64,000 nt of DNA, taken from assembly GCA_017534745.1 (NCBI GenBank), contig JAFXVX010000015.1, positions 1 through 64,000 on the forward strand. Direction: 5' to 3'. The stretch comes from Bacteroidales bacterium (GTDB lineage Bacteria > Bacteroidota > Bacteroidia > Bacteroidales > UBA932). The translations under genes were made by a program, and so were the position numbers. The notes beneath the pieces were generated by a model. The model was not told where the DNA came from. It saw only the letters and a list, made by a program, of their open reading frames with translations, and ran no database searches. This document shows, in pieces, positions 24,391-34,900 of the stretch (the stretch's first letter is position 1; each line of letters opens with the position of its first letter).

Positions 24391-26463
24391 ATGAAAAGAT
24401 ACGGTATTATCGCGGCCATTGCCGCTGCTGCACTTCTTCTCGGCTGCTCCCGCAGCGAGATGCCCGGAAAGGACAATTCCGCCGCTGTTTCCTCCGAGCC
24501 GATGAAGGCCTATGCCTCCTTCGCCGACGGGACGAAGTCCCACTTCGGTAAGGATGGCTACAAACTTGTCTGGGACTCCACCGACAAGATTTATGCGTAC
24601 TCGTCCTGCATTGGGACCTGGGCTGGATTCGAGGAGAAGACGTTGGAGATGTTAGAAGCGATGAATATTGCTCCGGAAGACGCTACTCCGAAGGATATGG
24701 AGGATGCCAGCATTTATGCATATTTCCGTCTTCTTGAAAGGAGTCGTACTCAGGGTTGGAACCGTTCCGGTGTGTTCAATATCGACCCCACAGGGTCCGG
24801 AAAGGAAAGCGCCGTGTTTGAGTCCGTCGTTCCCGCGTCCAGCCTGTTCGGCGTACCGGAGAATCCGACCGGCGAGGAAATATTTCTCTTCTATGCCTTC
24901 TATCCCGCCCCGGCGGAGATTCCGGCGGTCAACTCATATAATTTTCTTGATCAAGCCGAGCAGCTTGTCCGTGAGACTCCGTTCCCCTATGTCTATGTGG
25001 AGGTCCCTGCCGTGCAGGACGGCATTCACTATCAGGACTATCAGCTTCTCATGAACGGTGACGCGCCGGCCTCCATGGAGGAAGCGTTGAAGAGGACGGA
25101 CGACCAGCTTTATTTCAAGAATTTCTTCCCCCTCACCAGTATTCTCGAGTTCACCCTTGGGACGACTGATAACATTCAGGCTAGTATAGCCCGCCTTGAA
25201 GTTTCCGTCGAGACGCAGGAAGAAGCAGGTGGCCCCTACCGCGGCGGCAAATACCTGCTTGGCGGAAAGGTCCCTTGCTTCTTCAGTTGGGATGAGCCGG
25301 GAGAGCTCCGTCTTTGGAATCGCTACTGCGCACCGATCCTTTCGGGATTTTCTAAAAATTATCCTTCGGAGACCATCCCCAATCCCTTGGACTGGGATTA
25401 TGACGCCGCCCGCTGGGACGGTGCTGCGGACGCATCGCCCGTTGTGACCATCCAGTTTGACAACCCCGTTGAGATATCACAGACCCAGACGACGCAGAAA
25501 TACTATGCGGTTGTGATTCCGTCACGCTGTGTCAACAACTCCAATGGGAACCCTCACATTGTATTCAATGCATATAACGCCGCAGGTGACAAGATCTTGA
25601 CCAAGACCATCACCGCGAGCAGCCCCCGTGGAATCGATGAAGGGATTAAATATTCCTTCGACCTCACCCTCGACACCTACTACGACGAGAACGTCCTCTC
25701 CGGACTCTTCTCAGTCGATGAGGGCAAGCAGATCTATATCGCCCGCGGCAACCTCCAGGCGCTGTGGAACGGTTCTTCTGTCGAGCGTTGGAAGATTGCG
25801 CAGCACCAGTATGACTTCGTCGGCGAAAGCAGCGTCGATCTTTCGACCTACACCGGGTGGTTTGACCTGTTCGGCTTCTCGTCTACGGCGAATAACTTCG
25901 GTATTTCCAATTCGACCGCTGATGCGGATTATGTCGGTGATCCTCTTGGCTGGACAGGGGCATATCCTGTCGCCCGTGGCAATGGATGGCGCACGATTAC
26001 TGCCGACGAAGGGGTGTATCTCTTCACCGGAAGATCCAATGCCATGAGCCTGTTCGCTTTCGCCACTATCCTGGTAGGTACCGCGGAGACTCCGGTAAAG
26101 GGACTTGTATTCCTTCCTGATCAGTGGACTCTTCCGGCGGGATGTACCTTCTCTCCCGTTTCATCGTCCAGCTATGATTTTGCGATCAATAAGTACAATG
26201 CCGATGGCGCTTCTTCCGCCGGTTCCGGCGACTGGGAGGCAATGGAGGCTGCCGGCGCCGTGTTCTGGCCAATGGCGGGACGCCGCTCGGGAACGAACGT
26301 GAATTTGGACTTAGGCGCCTATTGGTCCGGAAGTCCGGATGATGACCGGGCGAATGAAGCCTGTATGCTGGAGTTTACGGATTTGGCGGGCGGACATTTC
26401 TCCCCGGACCACTTCTACCGTTACTACGGAGCCTGCGTCCGGCTTATTAAGGATTTGAATTAG
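24391..26463 (+). CDS. Surface lipoprotein with FISUMP-type C-terminal module (operon gene 5)
   Basis: The start at 24391 is placed 6 nt after AAGGAGGA; an ATG at 24385 is possible. The product of 690 residues has lipobox AALLLGCSRS (Cys19). The N-terminal part is longer and more diverged than in its neighbours but keeps KLVWDSTDKIYAYSS. From about residue 438 the C-terminal module shows IYIARGNLQA, WKIAQHQYDFVG, GNGWRTITADEG, VFLPDQW, GAVFWPMAGRRSG, AYWSGS and CVRLIKD. It is the last gene of the operon, before a strong terminator. Ligand unknown. Confidence 0.75.
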   Translation: MKRYGIIAAIAAAALLLGCSRSEMPGKDNSAAVSSEPMKAYASFADGTKSHFGKDGYKLVWDSTDKIYAYSSCIGTWAGFEEKTLEMLEAMNIAPEDATPKDMEDASIYAYFRLLERSRTQGWNRSGVFNIDPTGSGKESAVFESVVPASSLFGVPENPTGEEIFLFYAFYPAPAEIPAVNSYNFLDQAEQLVRETPFPYVYVEVPAVQDGIHYQDYQLLMNGDAPASMEEALKRTDDQLYFKNFFPLTSILEFTLGTTDNIQASIARLEVSVETQEEAGGPYRGGKYLLGGKVPCFFSWDEPGELRLWNRYCAPILSGFSKNYPSETIPNPLDWDYDAARWDGAADASPVVTIQFDNPVEISQTQTTQKYYAVVIPSRCVNNSNGNPHIVFNAYNAAGDKILTKTITASSPRGIDEGIKYSFDLTLDTYYDENVLSGLFSVDEGKQIYIARGNLQALWNGSSVERWKIAQHQYDFVGESSVDLSTYTGWFDLFGFSSTANNFGISNSTADADYVGDPLGWTGAYPVARGNGWRTITADEGVYLFTGRSNAMSLFAFATILVGTAETPVKGLVFLPDQWTLPAGCTFSPVSSSSYDFAINKYNADGASSAGSGDWEAMEAAGAVFWPMAGRRSGTNVNLDLGAYWSGSPDDDRANEACMLEFTDLAGGHFSPDHFYRYYGACVRLIKDLN

Positions 26464-26477
26464 TACGTTTGTCTATA

Positions 26478-26518
26478 AAGGTGGCGAGAGTGATGTAACA
26501 GTCGCTCTCGCCGCTTTC
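26478..26518. terminator. Bidirectional terminator between convergent operons
   Basis: A perfect 8-bp stem GGCGAGAG (26483-26490) / CTCTCGCC (26505-26512) extends outward through G-T and A-T pairs to AAAG/CTTT. It lies in the 88-bp gap between the lipoprotein operon and the convergent sugar porter gene. Confidence 0.65.
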
Positions 26519-26551
26519 GTAGATATTGTCGACCACTTGTTTAAGTGGCGG

Positions 26552-27919
26552 TTATTTCCAGTAGGCTTCGATTTCTTCAAGGGTCTTGCCGGTAGTGTCG
26601 GGGACCCATTTGTACATAATGACAAGATAGGGGACACACATAAAGGCAAAGAGGAAGAACGTGCCGGCCGGGGTCAGCGTCTCGAGCATCCAGGGGGTGA
26701 GCTGGCCGATGAGGTAGGTCCCGATCCAGAGGGCAAAGCCGGCGATGGACATCGCCATGCCGCGAACGCGGTTGGGATACATCTCGCTGAGCAGGACGAA
26801 CACGACGGCGCAAATGCTTATTGCCGTGCAGAACACGTAAAGCAGGAAGAAAATGAGCATGAACCAGGTCGGCAGCGAGGTCGCCGGGAGGAAGTAGATG
26901 CCGATTGCGAGGAGGCAGAAGATCATTCCTCCGACGCCCCACCAGATGAGGTTCTTGCGTCCGACCTTGTCTATAATAAGGAGTGCGATGACTGTCGTCA
27001 GCATGTTCACCACGCCGACAAGGACGGTCGAAAACAGCGATCCCTCGCTGCCAAAGCCGGCATCCTGGAAGATCTTCGGGCCATAATAAAGCACTGCATT
27101 CACGCCCATGAACTGGCCGAGGATGGCGATGCAGCTGCCGACTATGACGGCAGTGAGGATGCCCGGCTCCAGCAGGGCTTTCCATTCGGACTTCACCTCG
27201 CCATCGATGGATTTCTGCGTCGCGACCATCTGCTCCTGGGCTGCTTCCGGTGAGCCGTAGATGCGGTTCAGGATGACCGCGGCCTTGTCGGTGCGGCCCT
27301 TCACGATGAGCCAGCGGGGGCTCTCGGGGATGAAGAAGATGACCGTCAGGAACAGCAGGTCAGGCAGTGTCTCAAGGCCAAGCATTCCGCGCCAGTATTC
27401 AGCGTTGAACATGCCGGGGGCCGCTGTGTCGGCGTTGCGGAGCACCAGCCAGTTGGCCAGGTATGCCACCAGGAACCCCACCGTGATGGCAAGCTGATAG
27501 AGGGACACAAGCGTTCCGCGTTTCTCGGGCACTGCGACCTCGGAGATGTAGATAGGAGAGACGATAGATACGACACCGATGCCGAAACCGCCGATCATCC
27601 TGTACACGACGAGATCCGGGAATCCCTTGCACAGGGCGCACCCGATGGCCGAAACGGAGAACATCACGGCCGCGATCAGCATGGTCTTCTTGCGGCCGAG
27701 GAAGTCGCTCATCATTCCCGCCACCAGCACGCCGGCGATGGAGCCGATGAGGGCGCAGCCGACGTACCAGCCCTCCATACCGGTGGAGAGGCCGAACTGG
27801 GCCTTGACAATCTCCGTGGTCCCCGAAATAACGGCCGTGTCATAGCCGAACAGGATGCCCCCGATGGCGGCCACCACCGACAGGAACACCACGTAACCCA
27901 TATTGACTTTCTTCTGCAT
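26552..27919 (-). CDS. MFS sugar porter, XylE/GLUT type
   Basis: A 455-residue membrane protein with 12 predicted segments. Sugar porter signatures are present: FGYDTAVISG, DFLGRKK in the 2-3 loop, YRMIGGFGIGVVSIVSPIYISE, PESPRWLIVKGR and a second GRKN motif (DKVGRKNLI). Relatives such as XylE carry D-xylose or other monosaccharides with protons across the inner membrane. It is the last gene of a three-gene operon with GH20 and DUF4434, so it probably imports a sugar set free by those enzymes. The exact substrate is not predictable from sequence. Confidence 0.88.
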   Translation of the reverse strand: MQKKVNMGYVVFLSVVAAIGGILFGYDTAVISGTTEIVKAQFGLSTGMEGWYVGCALIGSIAGVLVAGMMSDFLGRKKTMLIAAVMFSVSAIGCALCKGFPDLVVYRMIGGFGIGVVSIVSPIYISEVAVPEKRGTLVSLYQLAITVGFLVAYLANWLVLRNADTAAPGMFNAEYWRGMLGLETLPDLLFLTVIFFIPESPRWLIVKGRTDKAAVILNRIYGSPEAAQEQMVATQKSIDGEVKSEWKALLEPGILTAVIVGSCIAILGQFMGVNAVLYYGPKIFQDAGFGSEGSLFSTVLVGVVNMLTTVIALLIIDKVGRKNLIWWGVGGMIFCLLAIGIYFLPATSLPTWFMLIFFLLYVFCTAISICAVVFVLLSEMYPNRVRGMAMSIAGFALWIGTYLIGQLTPWMLETLTPAGTFFLFAFMCVPYLVIMYKWVPDTTGKTLEEIEAYWK

Positions 27920-27928
27920 AGTGTTGTT

Positions 27929-29599
27929 TTATTCAGATTGATTTTCGTTTGAAGGCTGGCGGTCTAGGCCGATTAGGCCGCGGCAGTCAAGGGAATAGTT
28001 CACGCCCATCGCATCCAGGATGGCGAACGTGTGATCCAGGGAGGCGTCGAAACGGGAATAGTCCTTCTTTGAGGCATCGCACCACTGGATCTCGGAGAGG
28101 GCGCACATACGCGGAAGCAGCATATATTCAAGGTGATCCGGCGTCGTTATGTACTCAGTCCAGAGGTTGGCCTGCACTCCAAGGATGTGCTCTTCAGATC
28201 CCGGAGTGATTCCGTCGAACGGCTCATAGGAATAGACTTTTTCAAGAGGAAGATAGCCGCCGATGCCGAAAGGCTCCTTGTCTGTCTCTTTGCTCTGGTA
28301 ATAGTCGAAATAGACATAGGTGTAGGGCGTCATGATGGCGTCGAAGCCCTTCTGCGACGCTTCAATGCCACCCTGCACTCCTCTCCAGGACATCACGGTC
28401 GCCCCTTCTGCGAGGGCGCCCTGAAGGATCTCGTCCCAGCCGATGATGCGCCTGCCTCTGGAATTGACGAACTCCTGGATCCTGGCGGTCACATAGTTCT
28501 GGAGGTAGTGCTTCGCCTCTGGGCTCTTCCTGATCCCGAGTTCGCGCATCCTTGCGGCGCACTTGGGGCAGACGTCCCAGGGATCCGGACGATCGGGCTC
28601 GGCGTCTCCGCCGAAGCACTCGTCACCTCCGATGTGGATGTAGTCGGAAGGGAAGATATCCATCACCTCGCCCAGCACGTTCTCCAGGAATGTGAATATC
28701 TCATCGTTTCCTGCGCAGAGGATGTCCTTTGCGACACCCCAGCGCTCCCAGACCTTGTAGGGGCCGCCGGTGCAGCCGAGTTCCGGGTAGGCTGCTAGGG
28801 CTGCCACCATGTGCCCGGGAAGGTCGATCTCCGGGATGACGGTGATGCCGCGCTCCGCGGCATAATCGACGACCTCACGAAGCTCTTCCTGGGTGTAGAA
28901 ACCGCCATAGCGGATGCCGTCGTTGTTGTCCCATTCTTTCCTCACGACTGTGCCGTCGCGCCATGCGCTGATCTCGGTGAGGCGCGGATAGGCTTTGATC
29001 TCAATACGCCAGCCCTGGTCATCCGTGAGATGCCAGTGGAAGCGGTTGAGCTTGTAGGCAGTCATCACGTCGATGTACTTTTTGGTCTCCTCGACGCTCC
29101 AGAAGTGGCGGCTGCAGTCCAGGTGCATGCCCCTGTAGGGGAAGCGCGGCTGGTCCAGGATGGTGCAGCAGGGGAGTGTCCAGTCGGCCCGCGCCTTCTT
29201 GTCCCCATAGATTGCAGCGGGGAGCATCTGCTTAATGGTCTCGCAGGCGTAGATGAAGCCATTCAGGCCTGCAGCCTCCACCTCGACTCCGTCCTTTTCC
29301 ACTTTGACGGAATACTGCTCGGCCCCGAAGTCGGGATTCAGCCGGAATTCAATGCCGTCGGCTCCGGCCACGGTCTTCTTGCCGGTCGCCGTTTCAAGAG
29401 CCTGGACAAACCGGTCTATAGCCTTGACGGATGCTTCGTCGATGGCTTCGTCTATTTTGACCCCAGTGCCCTTGACGCAGAAACCGCCCTCGGAGAGGGT
29501 GACCTCATTTGGCATAGGGATCACCGAGAAAGGCTCGGGGTTAGTGTTGCAGCAGGAGGCGAGCACCGCAAGGCTCGCGAGGATTACAGGTATTCTCAT
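27929..29599 (-). CDS. GH20 beta-N-acetylhexosaminidase lipoprotein
   Basis: A 556-residue protein with a lipobox (LAVLASCCNT, Cys16). Residues about 25-150 form the GH20b domain. The catalytic barrel starts at FPYRGMHLDCSRHF and shows NRFHWHLTDDQGWRIEI and IHIGGDECFGG, in which Asp326 and Glu327 are the expected pair for substrate-assisted catalysis. A late WTEYI motif lines the active site. The predicted reaction is removal of terminal beta-GlcNAc or beta-GalNAc. It lies 9 bp upstream of the sugar porter gene and 11 bp downstream of the DUF4434 gene. Length matches the family. Confidence 0.93.
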   Translation of the reverse strand: MRIPVILASLAVLASCCNTNPEPFSVIPMPNEVTLSEGGFCVKGTGVKIDEAIDEASVKAIDRFVQALETATGKKTVAGADGIEFRLNPDFGAEQYSVKVEKDGVEVEAAGLNGFIYACETIKQMLPAAIYGDKKARADWTLPCCTILDQPRFPYRGMHLDCSRHFWSVEETKKYIDVMTAYKLNRFHWHLTDDQGWRIEIKAYPRLTEISAWRDGTVVRKEWDNNDGIRYGGFYTQEELREVVDYAAERGITVIPEIDLPGHMVAALAAYPELGCTGGPYKVWERWGVAKDILCAGNDEIFTFLENVLGEVMDIFPSDYIHIGGDECFGGDAEPDRPDPWDVCPKCAARMRELGIRKSPEAKHYLQNYVTARIQEFVNSRGRRIIGWDEILQGALAEGATVMSWRGVQGGIEASQKGFDAIMTPYTYVYFDYYQSKETDKEPFGIGGYLPLEKVYSYEPFDGITPGSEEHILGVQANLWTEYITTPDHLEYMLLPRMCALSEIQWCDASKKDYSRFDASLDHTFAILDAMGVNYSLDCRGLIGLDRQPSNENQSE

Positions 29600-29610
29600 C
29601 CTATCGTAGT

Positions 29611-30696
29611 TTAGATTCCGAAGTACTCGCGGTAGCGGTCATAGAGATGACCGGCCTGGGCGTAGGCGCTCTGGGGGCTCATGAAGTGGCTGAATTCGAA
29701 GGTGATGGCCTTGTCGTAGCCGCAACGCTTCGCCGCTTCCAGTTTCATGCGCAGCTTGTCAAACTTGATGGGCAGGAAGCGGATAGGCATGTCCCTGTCG
29801 AAACTTTCAGCATTGGTCCAGCACTGCATGCCGTATTTGTCGGCCAGGCGTTTGTTGACGCTGAAGAAGGCGTCGAGCTCATCGTAGTCTATGTGGCCGT
29901 CCTGGAAGGCGCAGGCGTCCACAAATTCGTGGATGCCGTCAAAAATCTCGTCCCATTCTTTCTCGTGCTGGGCCACCGACACGGCCTGGTCCTTTGTGAG
30001 GTTGCCGCCTGCCGCGTCCACGGCTTTCTTGCCGTCGATCCAGGGGGAGATGAAAGTGGGCAGCCCGCCGGAGACCTCCTTGCACTGGCGGCCCATCGTG
30101 CGGAAGCTCTCGATGGCCCCCTTGGTCGCGCGGGAAATCTCTCCGGAGATGTACCAGCCGCCGAAGCTTGAGTACTTGCTTCCGTAGCGCTCCCATATCT
30201 CGTCAATAACGAATTTATTGGACTCGACTTCATAGCTCATGTCACCGGTGTCCCAGTATTTCCCGCTGTCATAAAGGCCGAGCCAGAACTTCATCCCGTA
30301 CTTCTGGGCCAGACGGCAGAACATGTCGATAAGGTCCACGGAGGGCATGTAGCAGCCTTTTTTCAAAAGATAAGGGCTGGGGTAGGTTATAAACTTACGG
30401 TAGCCGCAACGGATGTCGATCACGGTGTCGATGCCCATGGCCTTCATGTAGCGGAAGTCACGGTCCCACTCCCTCTCCCCCCAGTTCTGATGGGGAATGT
30501 CGTGGGAAATCTCGTCCAGGAAGGTGCCGGTTATCGGCAGGGCGTCGCCCTTGGTTACTATAAGCGGGGAATCTATGGACGGGTCGGGCTCGATCCCCCA
30601 TTTGTCATTCCCCTTTGATTTACAGGCCGAAGCCAGAAGAGGCGCGGCCACGGCGGCCATTGCGCTTTTCTTCAAGAAGTCTCTGCGGTTTTCCAT
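29611..30696 (-). CDS. DUF4434 family protein, Tat-exported, putative glycosidase
   Basis: A 361-residue protein whose N-terminus has a twin-arginine signal (MENRRDFLKKSAMAAVAA) followed by LLASACKSK, so it may be both Tat-exported and lipidated. The mature part looks like a TIM barrel: GTFLDEISHDIPHQNWG, EWDRDFRYMKAMGIDTVI, KFWLGLYDSG, GGWYISGEIS and FEFSHFMSP. These match what I recall of DUF4434 (PF14488), a clan of glycosidase-like proteins. The catalytic residues are not proven; Glu in YISGE and FEF are candidates. It is the first gene of the leftward arm of the locus. Confidence 0.75.
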   Translation of the reverse strand: MENRRDFLKKSAMAAVAAPLLASACKSKGNDKWGIEPDPSIDSPLIVTKGDALPITGTFLDEISHDIPHQNWGEREWDRDFRYMKAMGIDTVIDIRCGYRKFITYPSPYLLKKGCYMPSVDLIDMFCRLAQKYGMKFWLGLYDSGKYWDTGDMSYEVESNKFVIDEIWERYGSKYSSFGGWYISGEISRATKGAIESFRTMGRQCKEVSGGLPTFISPWIDGKKAVDAAGGNLTKDQAVSVAQHEKEWDEIFDGIHEFVDACAFQDGHIDYDELDAFFSVNKRLADKYGMQCWTNAESFDRDMPIRFLPIKFDKLRMKLEAAKRCGYDKAITFEFSHFMSPQSAYAQAGHLYDRYREYFGI

Positions 30697-30727
30697 ATTA
30701 GTGTTATTAATCGTTTCTTTTCTTGTA

Positions 30728-30758
30728 CAAAAATATTATTTTTGTGCTGTAATAACAA
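30728..30758 (-). promoter_or_regulatory. Leftward promoter of the DUF4434-GH20-porter operon
   Basis: On the - strand TTG at 30758-30756 and TATTTTTG at 30735-30728 form a consensus promoter. The leader to the ATG at 30696 is about 28 nt. The -7 box is one half of a perfect palindrome shared with the rightward promoter. Confidence 0.7.
30737..30744 (+). promoter_or_regulatory. Rightward -7 box of the AGE-SusC-SusD operon
   Basis: TATTTTTG matches the -7 consensus exactly and lies 22 nt before the ATG at 30767. Together with the leftward box it forms the 17-bp palindrome 30728-30744 with one central base. The -33 region is T-rich but imperfect. Confidence 0.6.
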
Positions 30759-30766
30759 CTAAAATT

Positions 30767-31948
30767 ATGACCAAGCAGGATTTTGCCGCTATGGCGGTGC
30801 GTTACAGTGACGAACTGTATTCCCGCGTGTTACCCTTCTGGCTCGAAAAATCCCAGGACCGCGAATTCGGAGGCTATTTCACATGCCTGAACCGCGACGG
30901 CAGCGTCTTCGACACCGACAAGTTCGTCTGGCTTCAGGGAAGGGAAGTGTGGATGTTCGCCATGCTGTACAACAAGGTGGAGAAGAATCCGGAGTGGCTC
31001 TCCTGCGCAAGGCAGGGAGCGGAGTTCCTGGAAAAGTACGGCCACGACGGAGGTTACGACTTCTACTTCTCTCTTACCCGTGAAGGCAAGCCTATAATAG
31101 CCCCCTACAACATCTTCTCCAACACCTTCGCCTGTATGGGGTTCGCCCAGCTGGCGGTCGCAACCGGCGACGCCCATTGGGCGGACCTGGCCCGCAAGAC
31201 CTTCCGCCGCATTCTTGACCGCAGGGACAATCCTAAAGGCAGGTGGCTCAAGGCTGTTCCCGGTACAAGGCCGATGAAAGACTTCGCCCTGCCGATGATT
31301 ATCTGCAACATGGCGCTGGAGATCGAGCCTATCATCGAAGACAAGTCGCTGCTGGACAAGACAATAGACGAAGCCCTCCACGAGGTCTTCGACGTGTTCT
31401 ACCAGCCGGACCTCGGCGTGATGGTGGAAAACCTTGCCCCCGACGGAAGTCTCATCGACTGCTTCGAGGGGCGGCGCATCAATCCGGGCCACGACCTGGA
31501 GGCCCTGTGGTTCATGATGAACCTCGGCATCCGTCTCCACAGGCAGGACATCATAGACAAGAGCATGGAGATCGCCCTCCGCGTCATAGACTACGGCTGG
31601 GACCCCAAGTACGGCGGGATCTTCTACTTTATGGACCGCAAAGGTGCCCCCACCCAGGAGCTGGAGTGGGACCAGAAGCTCTGGTGGGTCCACCTTGAGA
31701 GTGCGATCTGCATGATCAAGGGCTATCAGCTGACCGGTAATGAAAAGGCTCTCGAGTGGTTCTTGAAGCTGGACGACTACCTCTGGACCCATTTCATGGA
31801 CCCGGACTATCCGGAGTGGTACGGATACCTCAACCGCCGTGGTGAGGTCCTCCTCCCCCTCAAGGGCGGCAAATGGAAGGGCTGCTTCCACGTCCCCCGC
31901 GGTCTTTACCAGATCAGCACAATTTTAAAAGAGATTGCAGAAAAATAA
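30767..31948 (+). CDS. N-acylglucosamine 2-epimerase (AGE) family protein
   Basis: The start at 30767 (MTKQDFAAMAVRYSDELYSR) is placed after the promoter and fits the family; the frame is open further upstream but in non-coding sequence. The product has 393 residues, no signal peptide, and is cytoplasmic. It has the (alpha/alpha)6 barrel of the family with KFVWLQGREVWMF, CFEGRRINPGHDLEALWFMM (the His of NPGHxxE), ELEWDQKLWWVHLE and GCFHVPRG; conserved His residues serve as acid/base catalysts in relatives. Members interconvert GlcNAc and ManNAc, or epimerise mannose or cellobiose at C2. With GH20 nearby, GlcNAc/ManNAc is favoured but not proven. It ends 3 bp before SusC. Confidence 0.88.
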   Translation: MTKQDFAAMAVRYSDELYSRVLPFWLEKSQDREFGGYFTCLNRDGSVFDTDKFVWLQGREVWMFAMLYNKVEKNPEWLSCARQGAEFLEKYGHDGGYDFYFSLTREGKPIIAPYNIFSNTFACMGFAQLAVATGDAHWADLARKTFRRILDRRDNPKGRWLKAVPGTRPMKDFALPMIICNMALEIEPIIEDKSLLDKTIDEALHEVFDVFYQPDLGVMVENLAPDGSLIDCFEGRRINPGHDLEALWFMMNLGIRLHRQDIIDKSMEIALRVIDYGWDPKYGGIFYFMDRKGAPTQELEWDQKLWWVHLESAICMIKGYQLTGNEKALEWFLKLDDYLWTHFMDPDYPEWYGYLNRRGEVLLPLKGGKWKGCFHVPRGLYQISTILKEIAEK

Positions 31949-31951
31949 TAT

Positions 31952-34900
31952 ATGAAAGGTTTTATCCGAACAGTGACAGCCGCGATAGCGCTGCTGGTGC
32001 TGGCGCTTCCTCTCTTCGCCCAGGGCATGCTCCAGGGCAAGGTGACGGATGCTTCCGGCGCGGCGCTTCCGGGCGTGACAGTGCTTATTAAAGGCACGAC
32101 CCACGGCACCATGAGCGGCGCGGACGGCACCTATTCGATGAGTGCCTCCAGGGGAGACGTCATCGAGTTCTCCTGCCTCGGCCTCGGGACCCAGGAATTT
32201 ACCTTTGACGGCAGTACCCCCATCAATGTCCAGATGGCGGAAGACGCCCTCTACCTCGAAGACGTCGTGGTGGTGGGCTACGGCACTGCCAAGAAGGAGA
32301 CCCTGACGGCCGCCGTCTCGGCCATCAAGGGCGACGAGCTCCTCAAGGCCCCGGCGACAAACGTGTCGCAGGTGCTTGCAGGTAAGCTGGCTGGTATTTC
32401 CTCTGTCCAGGAATCCGGTGAGCCTGGCCTTGACCAGGCGTCCCTGCGCATCCGCGGTTCCGTTTACAACGTCGCCTATGTCGTGGACGGTTTCCCCGTG
32501 AGCAACATCAACGACATTGACCCTGCCGACATCGAGAGCATTTCAGTGCTCAAGGACGGTGCTTCCGCAGCCGTTTACGGCCTCCAGGCCGCCGGCGGCG
32601 TCATCATCGTGACGACCCGAAAAGGCGACAAGGGTCGCGTCAGCGTGACCTACAACGGCTCGGTGGGCGCCTCGATGAACGCCAATTTCCCGAAGTTTAT
32701 GAACGGTCCCCAGTTCGCCTACTACTACAACGTGGCGCAGATGATGGACCAGCTTGCAAACGGGGAAATCGAAAGGTCTTCCGACTACGTTCCCTACTTC
32801 ACCCAGAAGAACATCCAGGCGATGCGCGAAGGCCGTGACGGTTGGGACAACGTGGACTATGTGAAGAAGGTCTTCGGCACCGGCCTGACCCAGAAGCATA
32901 ACGTCACCATCCAGGGCGGAATGGACAAGGCCCGCTTCTTCACGTCCGTCGGTATTATGGACCAGAAGGGTAACATCGACAAGTTCAACTACCGCAGGTA
33001 CAACGTGCGAGTCAATGTCGAAGGTGACCTTTCCAAGTATTTCAGCTACAAGGTGGGCGTTTCGGGTGTCCTTGGAGTACGCTCCACGCCGGCGTTCCTC
33101 TCCGGCGGTTCGGATTCCGGCGCCACTGAAGTGGGTTGGTTCTCCATCGCCCGCCAGGTCGTCCAGATGCATCCGTATCTTCCCGAGAAGTACAACGGCT
33201 TCTACACCGGCGCCGTCCAGGACAACCAGAGTTTCCTCGTGAGCCCCCTCGCCGCCATCTACGAGTCCGGCTACAAGAACACCAAGAGCGTCCAGGCCGA
33301 TGTCAACGCATCGTTGGAGTTCCGCATCCCCCACGTGGACGGCCTTTCGCTCAAGGCATCTGGATCGTACTCCTTCGCGGAGAGCTTCAATAAAAATCTC
33401 AGCACGCCCTACACCATGATGCAGAGGGTCCGCACCGATGACGGCTGGATATGGCAGCAGCGCACGGACAACCCCCACATCTCCAACAATGTCAACAACC
33501 TCGGCGAAGGCGTGACCTTCAGCTACCAGATTGTCGGTCAGGGAAGTATCAACTACGCCAATTCCTTCGGTAAGAACAACATCGATCTCCTTGCCCTCGC
33601 GGAGTTCCGCCAGTACAAGGGCAACGGCCTGGCCGCCTATGCCCAGGCCCTGCCGTTCACCTCGCTGGCCGAGCTCTCCAACGGCGTTGCCTCCAACTCT
33701 CCCGTGAGCGGCTGGAGCGGCGCTTCCAGGAGCCTCGGCTTCGTGTTCCGCGCCCGCTACGACTACGACGAGAAGTATCTTGCCGAATTCACCGGCCGTT
33801 GCGACGGTTCCTACAAGTTCGCCGGTATGGCCAAGACCCGCTGGGGCTTCTTCCCCTCGGCCTCGATCGGCTGGAGGATCTCCAAGGAAGGCTTCATGAA
33901 GGACGTCAGCTGGATCGACGACCTTAAGGTCCGCGCCAGCGTCGGTCTCCTCGGCAACGACAGCGTCTCTGAGTACGCCTTTCTAAGCACCTATGCCAAG
34001 GGCGGCAACATCGCCCTCGGCCAGTACGGCGGCGCCACCCAGGTGACCTCGACCTACTACACTGACGGCATCGCCAACACAGACCTGACCTGGGAGAAGA
34101 CTCGCAGCTGGAACGTTGGTGTTGACTTCTCCTTCTGGAAGGGCCTCCTCGGCATGGAGATCGACGGTTTCTACAACTACACCTACGACATCCTGACCTA
34201 CCAGAGCACCGGCTTCCCCTCATCGATGGGCGGCTATTATCCCACCTGGGTCAACGGCAACTCGATCGATGCCAAGGGTATAGATATCCTCGTCCGTCAC
34301 CGCAACCACGTCGAGCTTGCGGGCGACCCCTTCTATTATGAGATCACCGGGACCCTCACCTATTCCAAGACCCGCTGGCTCAAGTACAACGACGACCCCA
34401 ACATCGTGGATTACCGCAAAGTCAGCGGCACGACCTACGGCAGCATAATGTGCTGGAAGGCCGACGGCCTCTTCCGCAGCGAGGAAGAGATCGATGAGGC
34501 CTCGTGGTACGGCACCCGTCCCAATCTCGGCGACATTCGCTACGTCGATCTCAACGGCGACGGCAAGATCGACGAGGACGACAAGGGCTACTTCGGCCGC
34601 AGCAACCGTCCCGAGCTCACCTTCGGTCTCAACATCAACATCGGCTGGAAAGGCATCGACCTCAACGCCCAGTTCACGGGCGGCGCCCTCTTCGACGTGT
34701 CCCTCACCGGCACGTATTACAACGACAACGACGACAACACCATCTGGACCCAGACCTTCAAGGAAGGCGGCAACTCGCCCCTCTTCCTCGTCCAGAACGC
34801 CTACAGCGAGTACAACCCCAACGGCACATTCCCGCGCCTGACCCTGGCAAAGACCAATCACGGCGGTGACAACGGCCTTAGCTCGACGTTCTGGATCCGC

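Noticed and set aside
7519..31948. Sialic acid catabolism by the O-acetylesterase and AGE epimerase
   Set aside because: The genes are more than 20 kb apart, and no sialidase, NanA lyase or sialic acid transporter is seen in the window, so AGE alone does not support it.
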